A DNA stretch of 64,000 bases from Tenacibaculum sp. 190524A05c. GTDB lineage: Bacteria; Bacteroidota; Bacteroidia; Flavobacteriales; Flavobacteriaceae. Positions 51,439 through 59,264 of this stretch are shown here, piece after piece. The stretch spans positions 400,501 through 464,500 of the forward strand of contig NZ_OZ038523.1 in assembly GCF_964036595.1 (NCBI RefSeq). The letters run 5' to 3'. The translations under genes and the position numbers were made by a program. The notes beneath the pieces were generated by a model. The model was not told the origin of the DNA and made no database searches. It worked only from the letters and a program-made list of their open reading frames with translations. Position 1 is the stretch's first letter. Each line of letters starts with the position of its first letter.

Positions 51439-51446
51439 CAAAAGTA
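51439..51446 (-). promoter_or_regulatory. -7 box for the def operon
   Basis: Minus-strand TACTTTTG (TAnnTTTG) 20 bp upstream of the first ATG of def. Confidence 0.5.
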
Positions 51447-51469
51447 CAAATAACGTTTTTTACTTTAAA

Positions 51470-51880
51470 TTATTTGCTATATAAATATGATTGAAGAATT
51501 ATAGTAGCACTAATTTCATCAACTAAGGCCTTATTTCTTCGTTGTTTCTTTTTCAAACCACTATCGATCATTGTTTGAAAAGCCATCTTCGAAGTAAAAC
51601 GCTCATCAACTCGTACAATAGGAATTGAAGGAATATTTTTCTTCAGTTTTTCTAGAAATGGAACTATAAGTTGTTCACTTTCACTATCGGTATTGTCCAT
51701 TTGTTTAGGTTTACCAACTAAGAAAAGTTCAACAGTTTCTTTAGAGGTATAATCTTTAAGGAAAGGAACTAATTCTTCCGTTGGAACCGTAGTTAACCCT
51801 GATGCAATTATTTGTAACTCATCAGTAACAGCTATTCCTGTTCTTTTTAATCCAAAATCTATAGCAAGTATACGCGCCAA
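51470..51880 (-). CDS. ruvX: Putative pre-16S rRNA nuclease / Holliday junction resolvase homologue YqgF
   Basis: A 136-aa RNase H-fold protein. It begins ARILAIDFGLKRTGIAVTDEL with the catalytic Asp of the fold, then LFLVGKPKQMDNTDSESEQ, VDERFTSKMAFQTMI and ALVDEISATIILQSYL with the last acidic residue. The only possible start is TTG at 51880, as an in-frame TAA lies three codons upstream; a -7 box 17 bases before it supports that start. YqgF processes pre-16S rRNA; the Holliday junction role is debated. It lies 50 bp upstream of the def operon on the same strand. Confidence 0.92.
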   Translation of the reverse strand: MARILAIDFGLKRTGIAVTDELQIIASGLTTVPTEELVPFLKDYTSKETVELFLVGKPKQMDNTDSESEQLIVPFLEKLKKNIPSIPIVRVDERFTSKMAFQTMIDSGLKKKQRRNKALVDEISATIILQSYLYSK

Positions 51881-51896
51881 ATTATTTTATTTTTGG

Positions 51897-51904
51897 CAAA
51901 AATA
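51897..51904 (-). promoter_or_regulatory. -7 box for ruvX
   Basis: Minus-strand TATTTTTG (TAnnTTTG) lies 17 bp upstream of the TTG start of ruvX. Confidence 0.45.
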
Positions 51905-51973
51905 CTCATTTTAAACAAGGAAACGATTTCTGTTTAAAAAATGTATTTTCGCTATTCAATTTAGATACTGATT

Positions 51974-51981
51974 TATATTTG
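51974..51981 (+). promoter_or_regulatory. -7 box for dapD
   Basis: TATATTTG (TAnnTTTG) 17 bp upstream of the dapD ATG. A TTTC at 51947-51950 is a poor -33. Confidence 0.45.
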
Positions 51982-51997
51982 CATAAAATATTTTACA

Positions 51998-52813
51998 ATG
52001 ACAGAAATTCGTTCAATTATAGAAAAAGCTTGGGATAATAGAGAGCTTTTAAAAGAAGAAGAAACCGTAAACGCTATAAGAAAAGTAGTTGATTTATTAG
52101 ATTTAGGAGAGTTACGTGTAGCGGAACCAACTGCAGACGGATGGCAAGTAAACGAATGGGTTAAAAAAGCAGTTGTTTTATATTTCCCAATTCAAAAAAT
52201 GGAAACTTTAGAGGCTGGTATTTTTGAATATCATGATAAAATTCCTTTAAAAAGAAATTATAAAGAAAAAGGAATTAGAGTAGTACCAAATGCAGTTGCA
52301 CGTCATGGAGCGTATATTTCTGCCGGAACTATTTTAATGCCAAGTTATGTGAATATTGGAGCTTACGTAGATGAAGGAACAATGGTGGATACTTGGGCAA
52401 CTGTAGGTTCTTGTGCTCAGATTGGTAAAAACGTTCACTTATCAGGAGGTGTCGGTATTGGAGGTGTTTTAGAGCCTTTACAAGCTGCTCCAGTAATCAT
52501 AGAAGATAATGCTTTTATTGGATCGCGTTGTATTGTTGTGGAAGGAGTTAGAGTAGAGAAAGAAGCTGTTTTAGGGGCAAACGTTGTATTAACAGCATCT
52601 ACTAAAATTATTGACGTAACAGGAGATGAGCCAGTTGAAATGAAAGGTAGAGTCCCTGCTCGTTCTGTAGTAATTCCAGGAAGTTATACGAAGAAATTTG
52701 CAGCTGGAGAGTATAATGTTCCATGTGCTTTAATTATTGGAAAACGTAAAGAAAGTACAAATAAGAAAACATCGTTAAACGATGCACTTAGAGAATATGA
52801 TGTAGCTGTATAA
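51998..52813 (+). CDS. dapD: 2,3,4,5-tetrahydropyridine-2,6-dicarboxylate N-succinyltransferase
   Basis: A 271-aa enzyme of the succinylase branch of lysine and meso-diaminopimelate synthesis. It uses succinyl-CoA. The N-terminal helical domain (IRSIIEKAWDNRELLKEEETV) and the left-handed parallel beta-helix of hexapeptide repeats (GAYISAGTILMPSYVNIGAYV, GSCAQIGKNVHLSGGVGIGG, NAFIGSRCIVVEGVRV) are intact. The length is normal (E. coli 274 aa). It is transcribed alone, with a promoter box upstream and a -7 box for the next gene 20 bp behind its stop. Confidence 0.97.
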   Translation: MTEIRSIIEKAWDNRELLKEEETVNAIRKVVDLLDLGELRVAEPTADGWQVNEWVKKAVVLYFPIQKMETLEAGIFEYHDKIPLKRNYKEKGIRVVPNAVARHGAYISAGTILMPSYVNIGAYVDEGTMVDTWATVGSCAQIGKNVHLSGGVGIGGVLEPLQAAPVIIEDNAFIGSRCIVVEGVRVEKEAVLGANVVLTASTKIIDVTGDEPVEMKGRVPARSVVIPGSYTKKFAAGEYNVPCALIIGKRKESTNKKTSLNDALREYDVAV

Positions 52814-52831
52814 AAATTACATATTTTTTTT

Positions 52832-52839
52832 TAAGTTTG
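52832..52839 (+). promoter_or_regulatory. -7 box for the repeat lipoprotein gene
   Basis: TAAGTTTG (TAnnTTTG) 22 bp upstream of the ATG at 52861. Confidence 0.45.
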
Positions 52840-52860
52840 CCTTAATTAAAAATTACAATA

Positions 52861-53958
52861 ATGAAAAGAAAAATTTTAACGGCGATTACAATATCGACCG
52901 TGTTATTTTCTTGTACAGAGAATACAAGTAAATTGCTAGAAAAAGATTATGAGAAAAATGAACGTGATCAGTTACGTAATAGTAGTAGCTTTATTACAAA
53001 TAGTGATGATTTAGTATCAATAGACCCAAATGGATCAACATCATCCTTGTCTCAAGATTTAATTATTGAAGTTCACAGAGATAAAGATCTAGATGATGAT
53101 AGATTGTATTACAGAGTAGGAGAACTTGATGCAAGTAATACTATAGAGTGGAAAAGTATTGAGTATTACACGGCAGGTAACCATCCTAGCATAGGGTATA
53201 ATGGTCATAATATTTTTGAAGTACATAGAGATAAAGATACTTATGACGATCTACTGTATTACAGATACGGAACATTAAGTAACGATTTGAAGATTTCCTG
53301 GTCAAATATTCAATTTATGACGGCGGGAAATCAGCCGTCCGTTGATATCAATAATTCCAATAATGTAGTCGAAGTACACAGAGGTAAGACGGATAATGAT
53401 TTATATTTCAGAACAGGAACTATTACATCTCCAACTAGCTTTAGTTGGAAAAATATTTCATTTCTAACGACAGGGAAGTATCCTGATGTTTCTATAAATG
53501 ACAGTAATATTGTTGTTGAAGTTCACGAAGATAAAGATGAAAGTGATGATGATATGTATATTTGGATTGGAGAATTAGCATCTAATGGTTCTATTTCTTG
53601 GAAAACTAAGCAAAGATATACTGATGGTATTAGACCTTCCGTAAGTGTAAACAACAGTAATATAATAGTGGAAGTTCATCAAGATCCAGATTTCTTTGAT
53701 AGTGGAATGTACATATGGATTGGAAGAATTAATTCCGATTTCTCAATTACTTGGTTAAGTAAATCTAGATATACAGATGGTAATGAGCCTACAGTGTCAG
53801 TTAAAGGAAATAAAATAATTGAGATGCATAGAGCTGATGGAGGAAGGTTTTCGACTCAAATGTATTACAGAGTAGGAGAAATCTTATCAAATAATACTGT
53901 AAGTTGGAAAAATAATGTGCCTTACACGCGTGGTAGACTTCCAAGCGTGTCATTTTAG
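52861..53958 (+). CDS. Lipoprotein with six tandem EVHRDKD repeats, possibly a beta-propeller
   Basis: A 365-aa lipoprotein (lipobox VLFSC, Cys18). From about residue 68 to the end there are six repeats of about 47 residues. Each begins I/V-x-E-V/M-H-R/E/Q, followed by an Asp-rich loop (DKDxxDD), then YYRVG or YIWIG, then SWK, then YTxGxxPSVS. The repeat ends sit in the same phase, which suits a six-bladed propeller or a comparable beta repeat of lectin type. The Asp-rich loop may bind calcium. The function is not known; a carbohydrate-binding role is inference from the glycosyltransferase cluster that follows. A stem-loop follows the stop. Confidence 0.75.
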   Translation: MKRKILTAITISTVLFSCTENTSKLLEKDYEKNERDQLRNSSSFITNSDDLVSIDPNGSTSSLSQDLIIEVHRDKDLDDDRLYYRVGELDASNTIEWKSIEYYTAGNHPSIGYNGHNIFEVHRDKDTYDDLLYYRYGTLSNDLKISWSNIQFMTAGNQPSVDINNSNNVVEVHRGKTDNDLYFRTGTITSPTSFSWKNISFLTTGKYPDVSINDSNIVVEVHEDKDESDDDMYIWIGELASNGSISWKTKQRYTDGIRPSVSVNNSNIIVEVHQDPDFFDSGMYIWIGRINSDFSITWLSKSRYTDGNEPTVSVKGNKIIEMHRADGGRFSTQMYYRVGEILSNNTVSWKNNVPYTRGRLPSVSF

Positions 53959-53988
53959 AGAGAATAAGATTTAATAATTTTAATATAG

Positions 53989-54024
53989 ATCAAGTATAAT
54001 ATTTATATTGTACTTGATTTTTTT
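53989..54024 (+). terminator. Terminator hairpin directly before the glycosyltransferase cluster
   Basis: A 14-bp stem (ATCAAGTATAATAT / ATATTGTACTTGAT, one G-T pair) followed by seven T that end one base before the ATG at 54025. It can end the repeat-lipoprotein transcript and also leaves no room for a ribosome-binding site of the next gene. Confidence 0.75.
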
Positions 54025-54771
54025 ATGAACAGAATAGTAATATATACAGGAGCCTTTGGCAAGAATTATGGAATGGTTCCTCAAAAAAAAATAAAAGGAG
54101 TAGACTTTTTCTGTTTTACAGATGATAAGAAAAAAGTAAATTCTCCTTGGAAATCTATTGAATTGAAAAGTGAACATATTGATGAAGGTAGAAAAAATAG
54201 ACATCCAAAAATTCTTCCTCATCTTTATTTTAGCGATTATGAAATAAGTATTTATTTAGACTCTAATTTTCTAATTGTAGGTGATATTCATAAGTTATTG
54301 GAGAGTCTAGGTAATTTTAAAATGGGAATTTTTGATCATAATCAATGTAGTGATAATAGAGATTGTATTTATGATGAATATGATGTTTTATTGAAGTTAG
54401 GAGCGGATAGAGGCTGGTATAAAGATGATCCAATGGTAATGAAAAATCAGATTGAATTTCTAAAGAAAGAAGGATATCCTAAAAACAATGGATTGATTTC
54501 TTCGGGGGTTTTAGTAAGAAAGCATAACGATCCTGAAGTTATTAAAGTAATGGAAGATTGGTGGAATATTGTATCTACTATGAGTAAAAGAGATCAATTG
54601 AGTTTCGATTACGCTGCTTGGAAAAATAAGTTCAAACCAACTATAATTAAAGGAGATTTAAGAAGAGGAAATCCTTATTTTTACTTCGTTTCTATGGCTC
54701 AACGAAGCTATACTTTTAAGGTTTTAAAATATAGAATTAAACGATTCTTCGGTATTAAAAAGCACCCATAA
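54025..54771 (+). CDS. DUF616-type glycosyltransferase
   Basis: A 248-aa protein of the DUF616 (TOD1/MUCI70-like) hexosyltransferase family. RIVIYTGAFGKNYGMVPQKKIKGVDFFCFTDD is the N-terminal nucleotide-sugar side. PHLYFSDYEISIYLDSNFLI holds the acidic D-S-N motif in place of DXD. IFDHNQCSDNRDCIYDEYD and YPKNNGLISSGVLVRKHND match later family patterns. It probably transfers a hexose or related sugar to a surface glycan. It is the first of four plus-strand transferase genes. The ATG directly follows a terminator stem, so its expression may depend on read-through. Confidence 0.8.
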   Translation: MNRIVIYTGAFGKNYGMVPQKKIKGVDFFCFTDDKKKVNSPWKSIELKSEHIDEGRKNRHPKILPHLYFSDYEISIYLDSNFLIVGDIHKLLESLGNFKMGIFDHNQCSDNRDCIYDEYDVLLKLGADRGWYKDDPMVMKNQIEFLKKEGYPKNNGLISSGVLVRKHNDPEVIKVMEDWWNIVSTMSKRDQLSFDYAAWKNKFKPTIIKGDLRRGNPYFYFVSMAQRSYTFKVLKYRIKRFFGIKKHP

Positions 54772-55569
54772 ATGATTAAAATTTCAATAATCATATCATA
54801 TTACAAGGCATTAGATAACTTAAAATTAATTCTAGAAGCCTTGAATCATCAAAGTTCTCGTGATTTTGAAGCAATTATTTCTGAAGATGATAATAACGAC
54901 GAGACAATTCAATTTCTTAAAGAACATAGAAAAGATTATAACTTTTCTATTTTACATGTAAATCAGGAGGTTGACGATGGTTTTAGAAAAAATCAAATGT
55001 TAAATAAATCGATAAAAGCTTCCAACGCAGAAACATTAGTTTTTATTGATGGAGATTGTATTCCACATAAACATTTTGTTAAAGCATATATTGAAAATGT
55101 TCAAGATAATGTAATGCTAAAGGGAAGAAGAGTAATGCTTGGTGAAAAGATTACGGAGAATATTCAACAGAATAAAACTATAGAACCACTAAAAGGATTA
55201 TCTGTATTTTTCTCTGATTCTGGTAAAAAGAAAGAAGCAATTTATTTAGGAAACAAGAGTTTACTTTTAACCATGAAAGATAAAGGTCTGCTGGGCTGTA
55301 ATTGGGGAATTCAAAAGAAACATTTAATAGATGTAAATGGTTTTGATGAAGATTATATTAGAGCTGCTGTTGGAGAAGATACAGATATTGAGTGGAGATT
55401 AAAGAGAAACGGTATTGGAAGTAAATCAATGAAAAACAAAGCAATTGTTTATCATCTACATCATGAAAGAAGCTATTCAAATGAAGGTGTAGAGAAGAAT
55501 AGAGTATTGTTAAGAGAGAAACTAAAATCAGACAATTTTGTTTGTTTAAATGGTTTGGAAAAACGTTAA
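54772..55569 (+). CDS. GT2-family glycosyltransferase
   Basis: A 265-aa GT-A enzyme starting ISIIISYYKALDNLKLILEALNHQ. The acidic donor-binding motif is FIDGDCIPHKHFV (about residues 91-103). The C-terminal part, GCNWGIQKKHLIDVNGFDEDYIRAAVGEDTDIEWRL, has the Glyco_transf_7C pattern with the catalytic E-D. It polymerises or adds a sugar to a cell-surface glycan. Its ATG directly follows the previous stop with no gap, and it lies three bases before the next transferase gene. Confidence 0.92.
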   Translation: MIKISIIISYYKALDNLKLILEALNHQSSRDFEAIISEDDNNDETIQFLKEHRKDYNFSILHVNQEVDDGFRKNQMLNKSIKASNAETLVFIDGDCIPHKHFVKAYIENVQDNVMLKGRRVMLGEKITENIQQNKTIEPLKGLSVFFSDSGKKKEAIYLGNKSLLLTMKDKGLLGCNWGIQKKHLIDVNGFDEDYIRAAVGEDTDIEWRLKRNGIGSKSMKNKAIVYHLHHERSYSNEGVEKNRVLLREKLKSDNFVCLNGLEKR

Positions 55570-55572
55570 ATT

Positions 55573-56694
55573 ATGAAATTAGGTTTTGATGCCAAGAGGG
55601 CATATCATAATACTACGGGATTGGGAAATTATAGTAGAGATCTATTAAAAATATTAGCTGCTTTTTATCCAGATAATAGTTATGTATTGTACAATCCAAA
55701 ACCTAAAAAAGTAGATCGTTTAAGTGATTATAAGAACTTAATAGAAAAATTACCTCACTCTTTTTTAAATAAAAAGTTTTCTTCTTTTTGGAGACAGGGA
55801 GCTATTGTAAATCAATTAAAACAAGATAAAATTGATTTATATCATGGGTTATCTGGTGAGATTCCAAGAAATATTAAAAAAGAAGGAATACCTTCCGTTG
55901 TTACTATTCATGATTTAATCTTTGAAAGATATCCAGAACTGTATTCTTTTTTTGATAGAAAAATTCACTTTAACAAGTTTAAGTATGCAGCTCAAAATGC
56001 TGATAAAGTTATAGCAATAAGTGAACAAACAAAAAATGACATTGTTGAATTCTTAGCTATTGATGCATCTAAAATTGAAGTAATTTACCAAGGTTGTCAC
56101 TCTGTTTTTAAGGAGATTGCAACAAGTAGCGAGATTGAAAAAGTTAAGAGTAAATTCAATTTACCCGAAAAATTCATACTTAATGTTGGTACAATAGAAG
56201 AAAGAAAGAATTTACTAAGTATTGTTAAATCTATAAAGAACTTAGATGTTCATCTTGTTGTTGTTGGACGAAAAACCAAATACTATAATCGAGTTTTGGA
56301 GTATATTAAGACAAATCAATTAACGAATAGAGTTCATTTTTTAGAGGGAGTTGATTTAAAAGAATTGTCAGTATTATATCAAAGTGCAGAGATTTTTGTT
56401 TATCCTAGTATTTTTGAAGGCTTTGGTATTCCAATTATAGAGGCTTTATATAGTAGAACACCTGTAATTACATCAAAAGACGGCGTTTTTCCTGAAGCTG
56501 GAGGTCCTGATTCGTGCTATGTTGATCCTAATAATATCGATGAATTTACAAAAGCTATTGATCTTTTATTAAAAGATGAAACTAAGCGCAATGATATGAT
56601 TGAAAAAGGTCATAAATTTGTTCAGAAATTTAATGATGAAGTAATTGCCAACGCTATTATGAAACTATATAAAACGGTTTTAAATGAAAACTAA
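55573..56694 (+). CDS. GT4-family glycosyltransferase
   Basis: A 373-aa GT-B enzyme. It begins MKLGFDAKRAYHNTTGLGNYSRDLL, a GT4 start. The C-terminal half has ILNVGTIEERKNLLSIVKSI, VHLVVVGRKTKYY and the E-x7-E motif in VYPSIFEGFGIPIIEALYSRTPVITSKD. It adds a sugar from a nucleotide donor. The 3' end overlaps the next gene by 11 bp, so the two are translationally coupled. Confidence 0.92.
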   Translation: MKLGFDAKRAYHNTTGLGNYSRDLLKILAAFYPDNSYVLYNPKPKKVDRLSDYKNLIEKLPHSFLNKKFSSFWRQGAIVNQLKQDKIDLYHGLSGEIPRNIKKEGIPSVVTIHDLIFERYPELYSFFDRKIHFNKFKYAAQNADKVIAISEQTKNDIVEFLAIDASKIEVIYQGCHSVFKEIATSSEIEKVKSKFNLPEKFILNVGTIEERKNLLSIVKSIKNLDVHLVVVGRKTKYYNRVLEYIKTNQLTNRVHFLEGVDLKELSVLYQSAEIFVYPSIFEGFGIPIIEALYSRTPVITSKDGVFPEAGGPDSCYVDPNNIDEFTKAIDLLLKDETKRNDMIEKGHKFVQKFNDEVIANAIMKLYKTVLNEN

Positions 56695-57778
56695 TAAAAC
56701 CATTTGTTTTTTTAATTCAACCAAAACTTGGGGAGGTGGAGAAAAGTGGCACTACGAAATGGCTACGTACTTGCATACACAAGGATTTAAAGTTTTGGTA
56801 ATAGTTTCTCCAAATAGCGAACTAAGTCAGAAACTTAATAAAATAGTAGTTCCGAAAGAAGAAATCAAAGTATCGAATTTTAGTTATTTAAGTTCTTCCA
56901 AGATTAAAAAAGTAGTGAACTTCTACGAAAAGCACAATGTAGGAACTGTGGTCATGAACTCTTCTGAAGATATGAAATTAGGAGGGATTTCTGCAAAAAG
57001 AGGAGGAGTTGAGAGAGTAATTTACAGGAGAGGGAGTGCAATACCGATTAAGAATTCATTTATCAATAGATATTTCTTTAAAAAGGTTTTAAATGAGGTT
57101 TTAGCCAATTCTGAAGCTACTAAAACTACTATAAATGCTAAAAATCCAGGTTTATTTCCAAAAGATAATATTACTGTAATTCCTAACGCTATAGATGTAA
57201 ATGGTTTTGATGCATTAGATTCAAAAGCATTATATCAAAAAGAAGGTAATGAAATCGTTCTTGGTAATTTAGGAAGAATGGTTTTTCAGAAAAATCAAGA
57301 GTTTTTAATAGATGTTGCCTTAGAGCTTAAAAAGAGAAATTTAGATTTTAAAATCTTAATTGGTGGAGATGGTAAGCTTGAAAATGTTATTAAAGAAAAA
57401 ATTCAGCAGCATAATTTAGAAGAAAATATAAAGCTACTTGGTTTTATAGATAATCCAAAGAGCTTCATGAATAGTATAGATGTGTTTTTACTACCATCTA
57501 GATGGGAAGGTTTTGGATATGTTTTAGCTGAAGCAATGTTATGTGAAAAACCATGTGTAGCCTTTGAAATTAGTAGTAATTCTCAAATAGTAGATGATAA
57601 AGAAAATGGGTTTTTAGTCCCTTTTGAGGATGTGATAACGTTTTGTGATAAAATTCAAATCTTTGCTAAAAACAAAGACCTTATCAGTAAAATGGGAGCA
57701 CAAGGAAGATTGAAAATTGAAAATGAATTCAATAGCGAACTTATACAAAATAAAGTAAAAGAGTATTTACTTTCCTAG
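56684..57778 (+). CDS. GT4-family glycosyltransferase
   Basis: A 364-aa GT-B enzyme starting TNKTICFFNSTKTWGGGEKWHYEMATYLH. GNLGRMVFQKNQEFLIDVAL and LIGGDGKLENVI form the donor side, with LPSRWEGFGYVLAEAMLCEKPCVAFE as the E-x7-E motif. This start resembles the heptosyl or LPS-core type of GT4 enzymes. The gene overlaps the next gene, on the opposite strand, by 12 bp at the 3' ends (57767-57778). Confidence 0.92.
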   Translation: MKTNKTICFFNSTKTWGGGEKWHYEMATYLHTQGFKVLVIVSPNSELSQKLNKIVVPKEEIKVSNFSYLSSSKIKKVVNFYEKHNVGTVVMNSSEDMKLGGISAKRGGVERVIYRRGSAIPIKNSFINRYFFKKVLNEVLANSEATKTTINAKNPGLFPKDNITVIPNAIDVNGFDALDSKALYQKEGNEIVLGNLGRMVFQKNQEFLIDVALELKKRNLDFKILIGGDGKLENVIKEKIQQHNLEENIKLLGFIDNPKSFMNSIDVFLLPSRWEGFGYVLAEAMLCEKPCVAFEISSNSQIVDDKENGFLVPFEDVITFCDKIQIFAKNKDLISKMGAQGRLKIENEFNSELIQNKVKEYLLS

Positions 57779-58537
57779 TTTAGATTGTTTATTACGTTCT
57801 CTGAGCTTAAGGTATTTTAAGACGCTATATTCAGCAATATATGTACTCCATACATATCCTTCATAACCATTTAAAATGTTACCTCTAACAAAATATTCTT
57901 TGATAAATGCCAAAGGGTATTTAAAAATTAGTAATAATAAATTAACGCGTTTTTTCTTCTTAAAATATTCTTCAGAAACTAAAGTAGCATATCTGTTTTT
58001 CTTATAATTAATTTGTTCTACAGTATTCGCTGTGAAGTGATAGAATGCATTTTTAAAACGTCCCTTTTTACCTTTAAACTCTACAGTTTCGTGTACTTTT
58101 TTATTTGAGAAGTTAGCGAATGTTCTATTAAACAATCTTAGAACAGGCGTATTCCTTAAGTATCCATATTTGAATATTTTTCCTAAATAAACATGTTTTC
58201 TATTTAGGTAATAGGCTTTATGAGAAATTGACTCTTTTGAAAATTCAGATTGAATTTCTTCGATAAGTTCATCGGTTAATACTTCATCTGCGTCAATAGA
58301 TAAAACCCAGTCAAAACTACATTGTTCAACAAGATATCTTTTCTGTTCTCCATAACCATTAAATTTCTTAGTAAAAACTTTCGCGCCAAAAGAAGAACAA
58401 ATCTCGACGGTTTTATCTGTACTGTTAGAATCAACAATTACAATTTCATCACACCAAGTAAGTTTTTCTAAAGTACGAGCAATATTACTTTCTTCATTAA
58501 AAGTAATAAGAGCGGCACTTATTTGGTGTTTATTCAT
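57767..58537 (-). CDS. GT2-family LPS-core-type glycosyltransferase (WaaE/KdtX-like)
   Basis: A 256-aa GT-A enzyme. It starts QISAALITFNEESNIARTLEKLTWCDEIVIVDSNSTDKTVEI, and the acidic motif is SIDADEVLTDELIEEI at about 81-96. The C-terminal YVWSTYIAEYSVLKYLKLRE matches the WaaE/KdtX beta-1,4-glucosyltransferase-like family. It is expected to act on LPS core or a related glycan. It is transcribed toward the plus-strand cluster and overlaps it by 12 bp. A -7 box (58559-58566) lies 21 bp from the ATG. Confidence 0.9.
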   Translation of the reverse strand: MNKHQISAALITFNEESNIARTLEKLTWCDEIVIVDSNSTDKTVEICSSFGAKVFTKKFNGYGEQKRYLVEQCSFDWVLSIDADEVLTDELIEEIQSEFSKESISHKAYYLNRKHVYLGKIFKYGYLRNTPVLRLFNRTFANFSNKKVHETVEFKGKKGRFKNAFYHFTANTVEQINYKKNRYATLVSEEYFKKKKRVNLLLLIFKYPLAFIKEYFVRGNILNGYEGYVWSTYIAEYSVLKYLKLRERNKQSKLGK

Positions 58538-58558
58538 TCTGTAATAATTTTATGAAAC

Positions 58559-58566
58559 AAACATAA
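58559..58566 (-). promoter_or_regulatory. -7 box for the WaaE-like gene
   Basis: Minus-strand TATGTTTG (TAnnTTTG) 21 bp upstream of the ATG at 58537. Confidence 0.45.
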
Positions 58567-58669
58567 TGTAATTTCATCATTTTCTAGGATTCTAATTTGT
58601 GAATAGTACAAATTAGTTTTTAAACCTTCTGTTTTACATTTTAAAAGGTATTAATAGAACAGATATATG

Positions 58670-58677
58670 TAAATTTG
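58670..58677 (+). promoter_or_regulatory. -7 box for the Sua5-type gene
   Basis: TAAATTTG (TAnnTTTG) 12 bp upstream of the ATG at 58690. An in-frame TTG at 58675 lies inside the box and is therefore not the start. Confidence 0.5.
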
Positions 58678-58689
58678 CCCTACATTTTT

Positions 58690-59259
58690 ATGAAAAAAAA
58701 ATACTTAAAAATGATTCAGGATACATTACTATACTTAGAACAAGGAAAGACAATATTATATCCAACTGATACAGTTTGGGGATTAGGTTGTGATGCAACT
58801 AATAACGATGCTGTTAAAGAAATTTATAAGCTTAAAAACAGAGCAGAAAGCAAAAGCTTAATTGTCTTAGTGAATTCTTTGGAAATGCTAAAGAAGTATG
58901 TTTCAGTCCCGAAAGCTGCAGTAGAAATTCTTTCAAAAACGAATAAACCCACAACTATTATTTATAGTAATCCAACTGGAATTGCTTCAAATATTATAAA
59001 CAAAGAGGATAATACATTAGCAATTCGTATTGTTCAACATGATTTTTGTCAAGAACTCATAGAAGCTTTCGGTAAGCCAATTGTATCTACATCTGCCAAT
59101 GTTAGTGGAAACCCTACACCAAAATCATTTTCTGAAGTAGAAAAAGCAATTTTGGATAGCGTAGATTATATAGTAAATTTGCAGCAAGATAAAGTATCAG
59201 AAAAATCTTCAACTATATTAAAAATTGAAGGAGAAGAAATAATTGTGATTCGAGAATAG
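58690..59259 (+). CDS. L-threonylcarbamoyladenylate synthase (Sua5/YciO/YrdC type)
   Basis: A 189-aa enzyme family that makes threonylcarbamoyl-AMP for the t6A modification of tRNA. The YrdC fold is clear: [45 protein letters not shown], then PTTIIYSNP and [17 protein letters not shown]. The ATG at 58690 gives [10 protein letters not shown]; the family start is perhaps MIQDTLLYL at 58711. There is no extended Sua5 C-terminal domain. It precedes the CCA-adding enzyme gene by five bases, so both tRNA genes are likely cotranscribed. Confidence 0.9.
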   Translation: MKKKYLKMIQDTLLYLEQGKTILYPTDTVWGLGCDATNNDAVKEIYKLKNRAESKSLIVLVNSLEMLKKYVSVPKAAVEILSKTNKPTTIIYSNPTGIASNIINKEDNTLAIRIVQHDFCQELIEAFGKPIVSTSANVSGNPTPKSFSEVEKAILDSVDYIVNLQQDKVSEKSSTILKIEGEEIIVIRE

Positions 59260-59264
59260 AGTAT

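Noticed and set aside
58634..58649. TACATTTTAAAAGGTA upstream of the Sua5-type gene.
   Set aside because: Near-palindromic but A/T-only in the centre, with three mismatches to the operator and the wrong distance to the -7 box.
58675..58689. In-frame TTG start for the Sua5-type gene.
   Set aside because: It falls inside the TAAATTTG promoter box; the ATG at 58690 is preferred.
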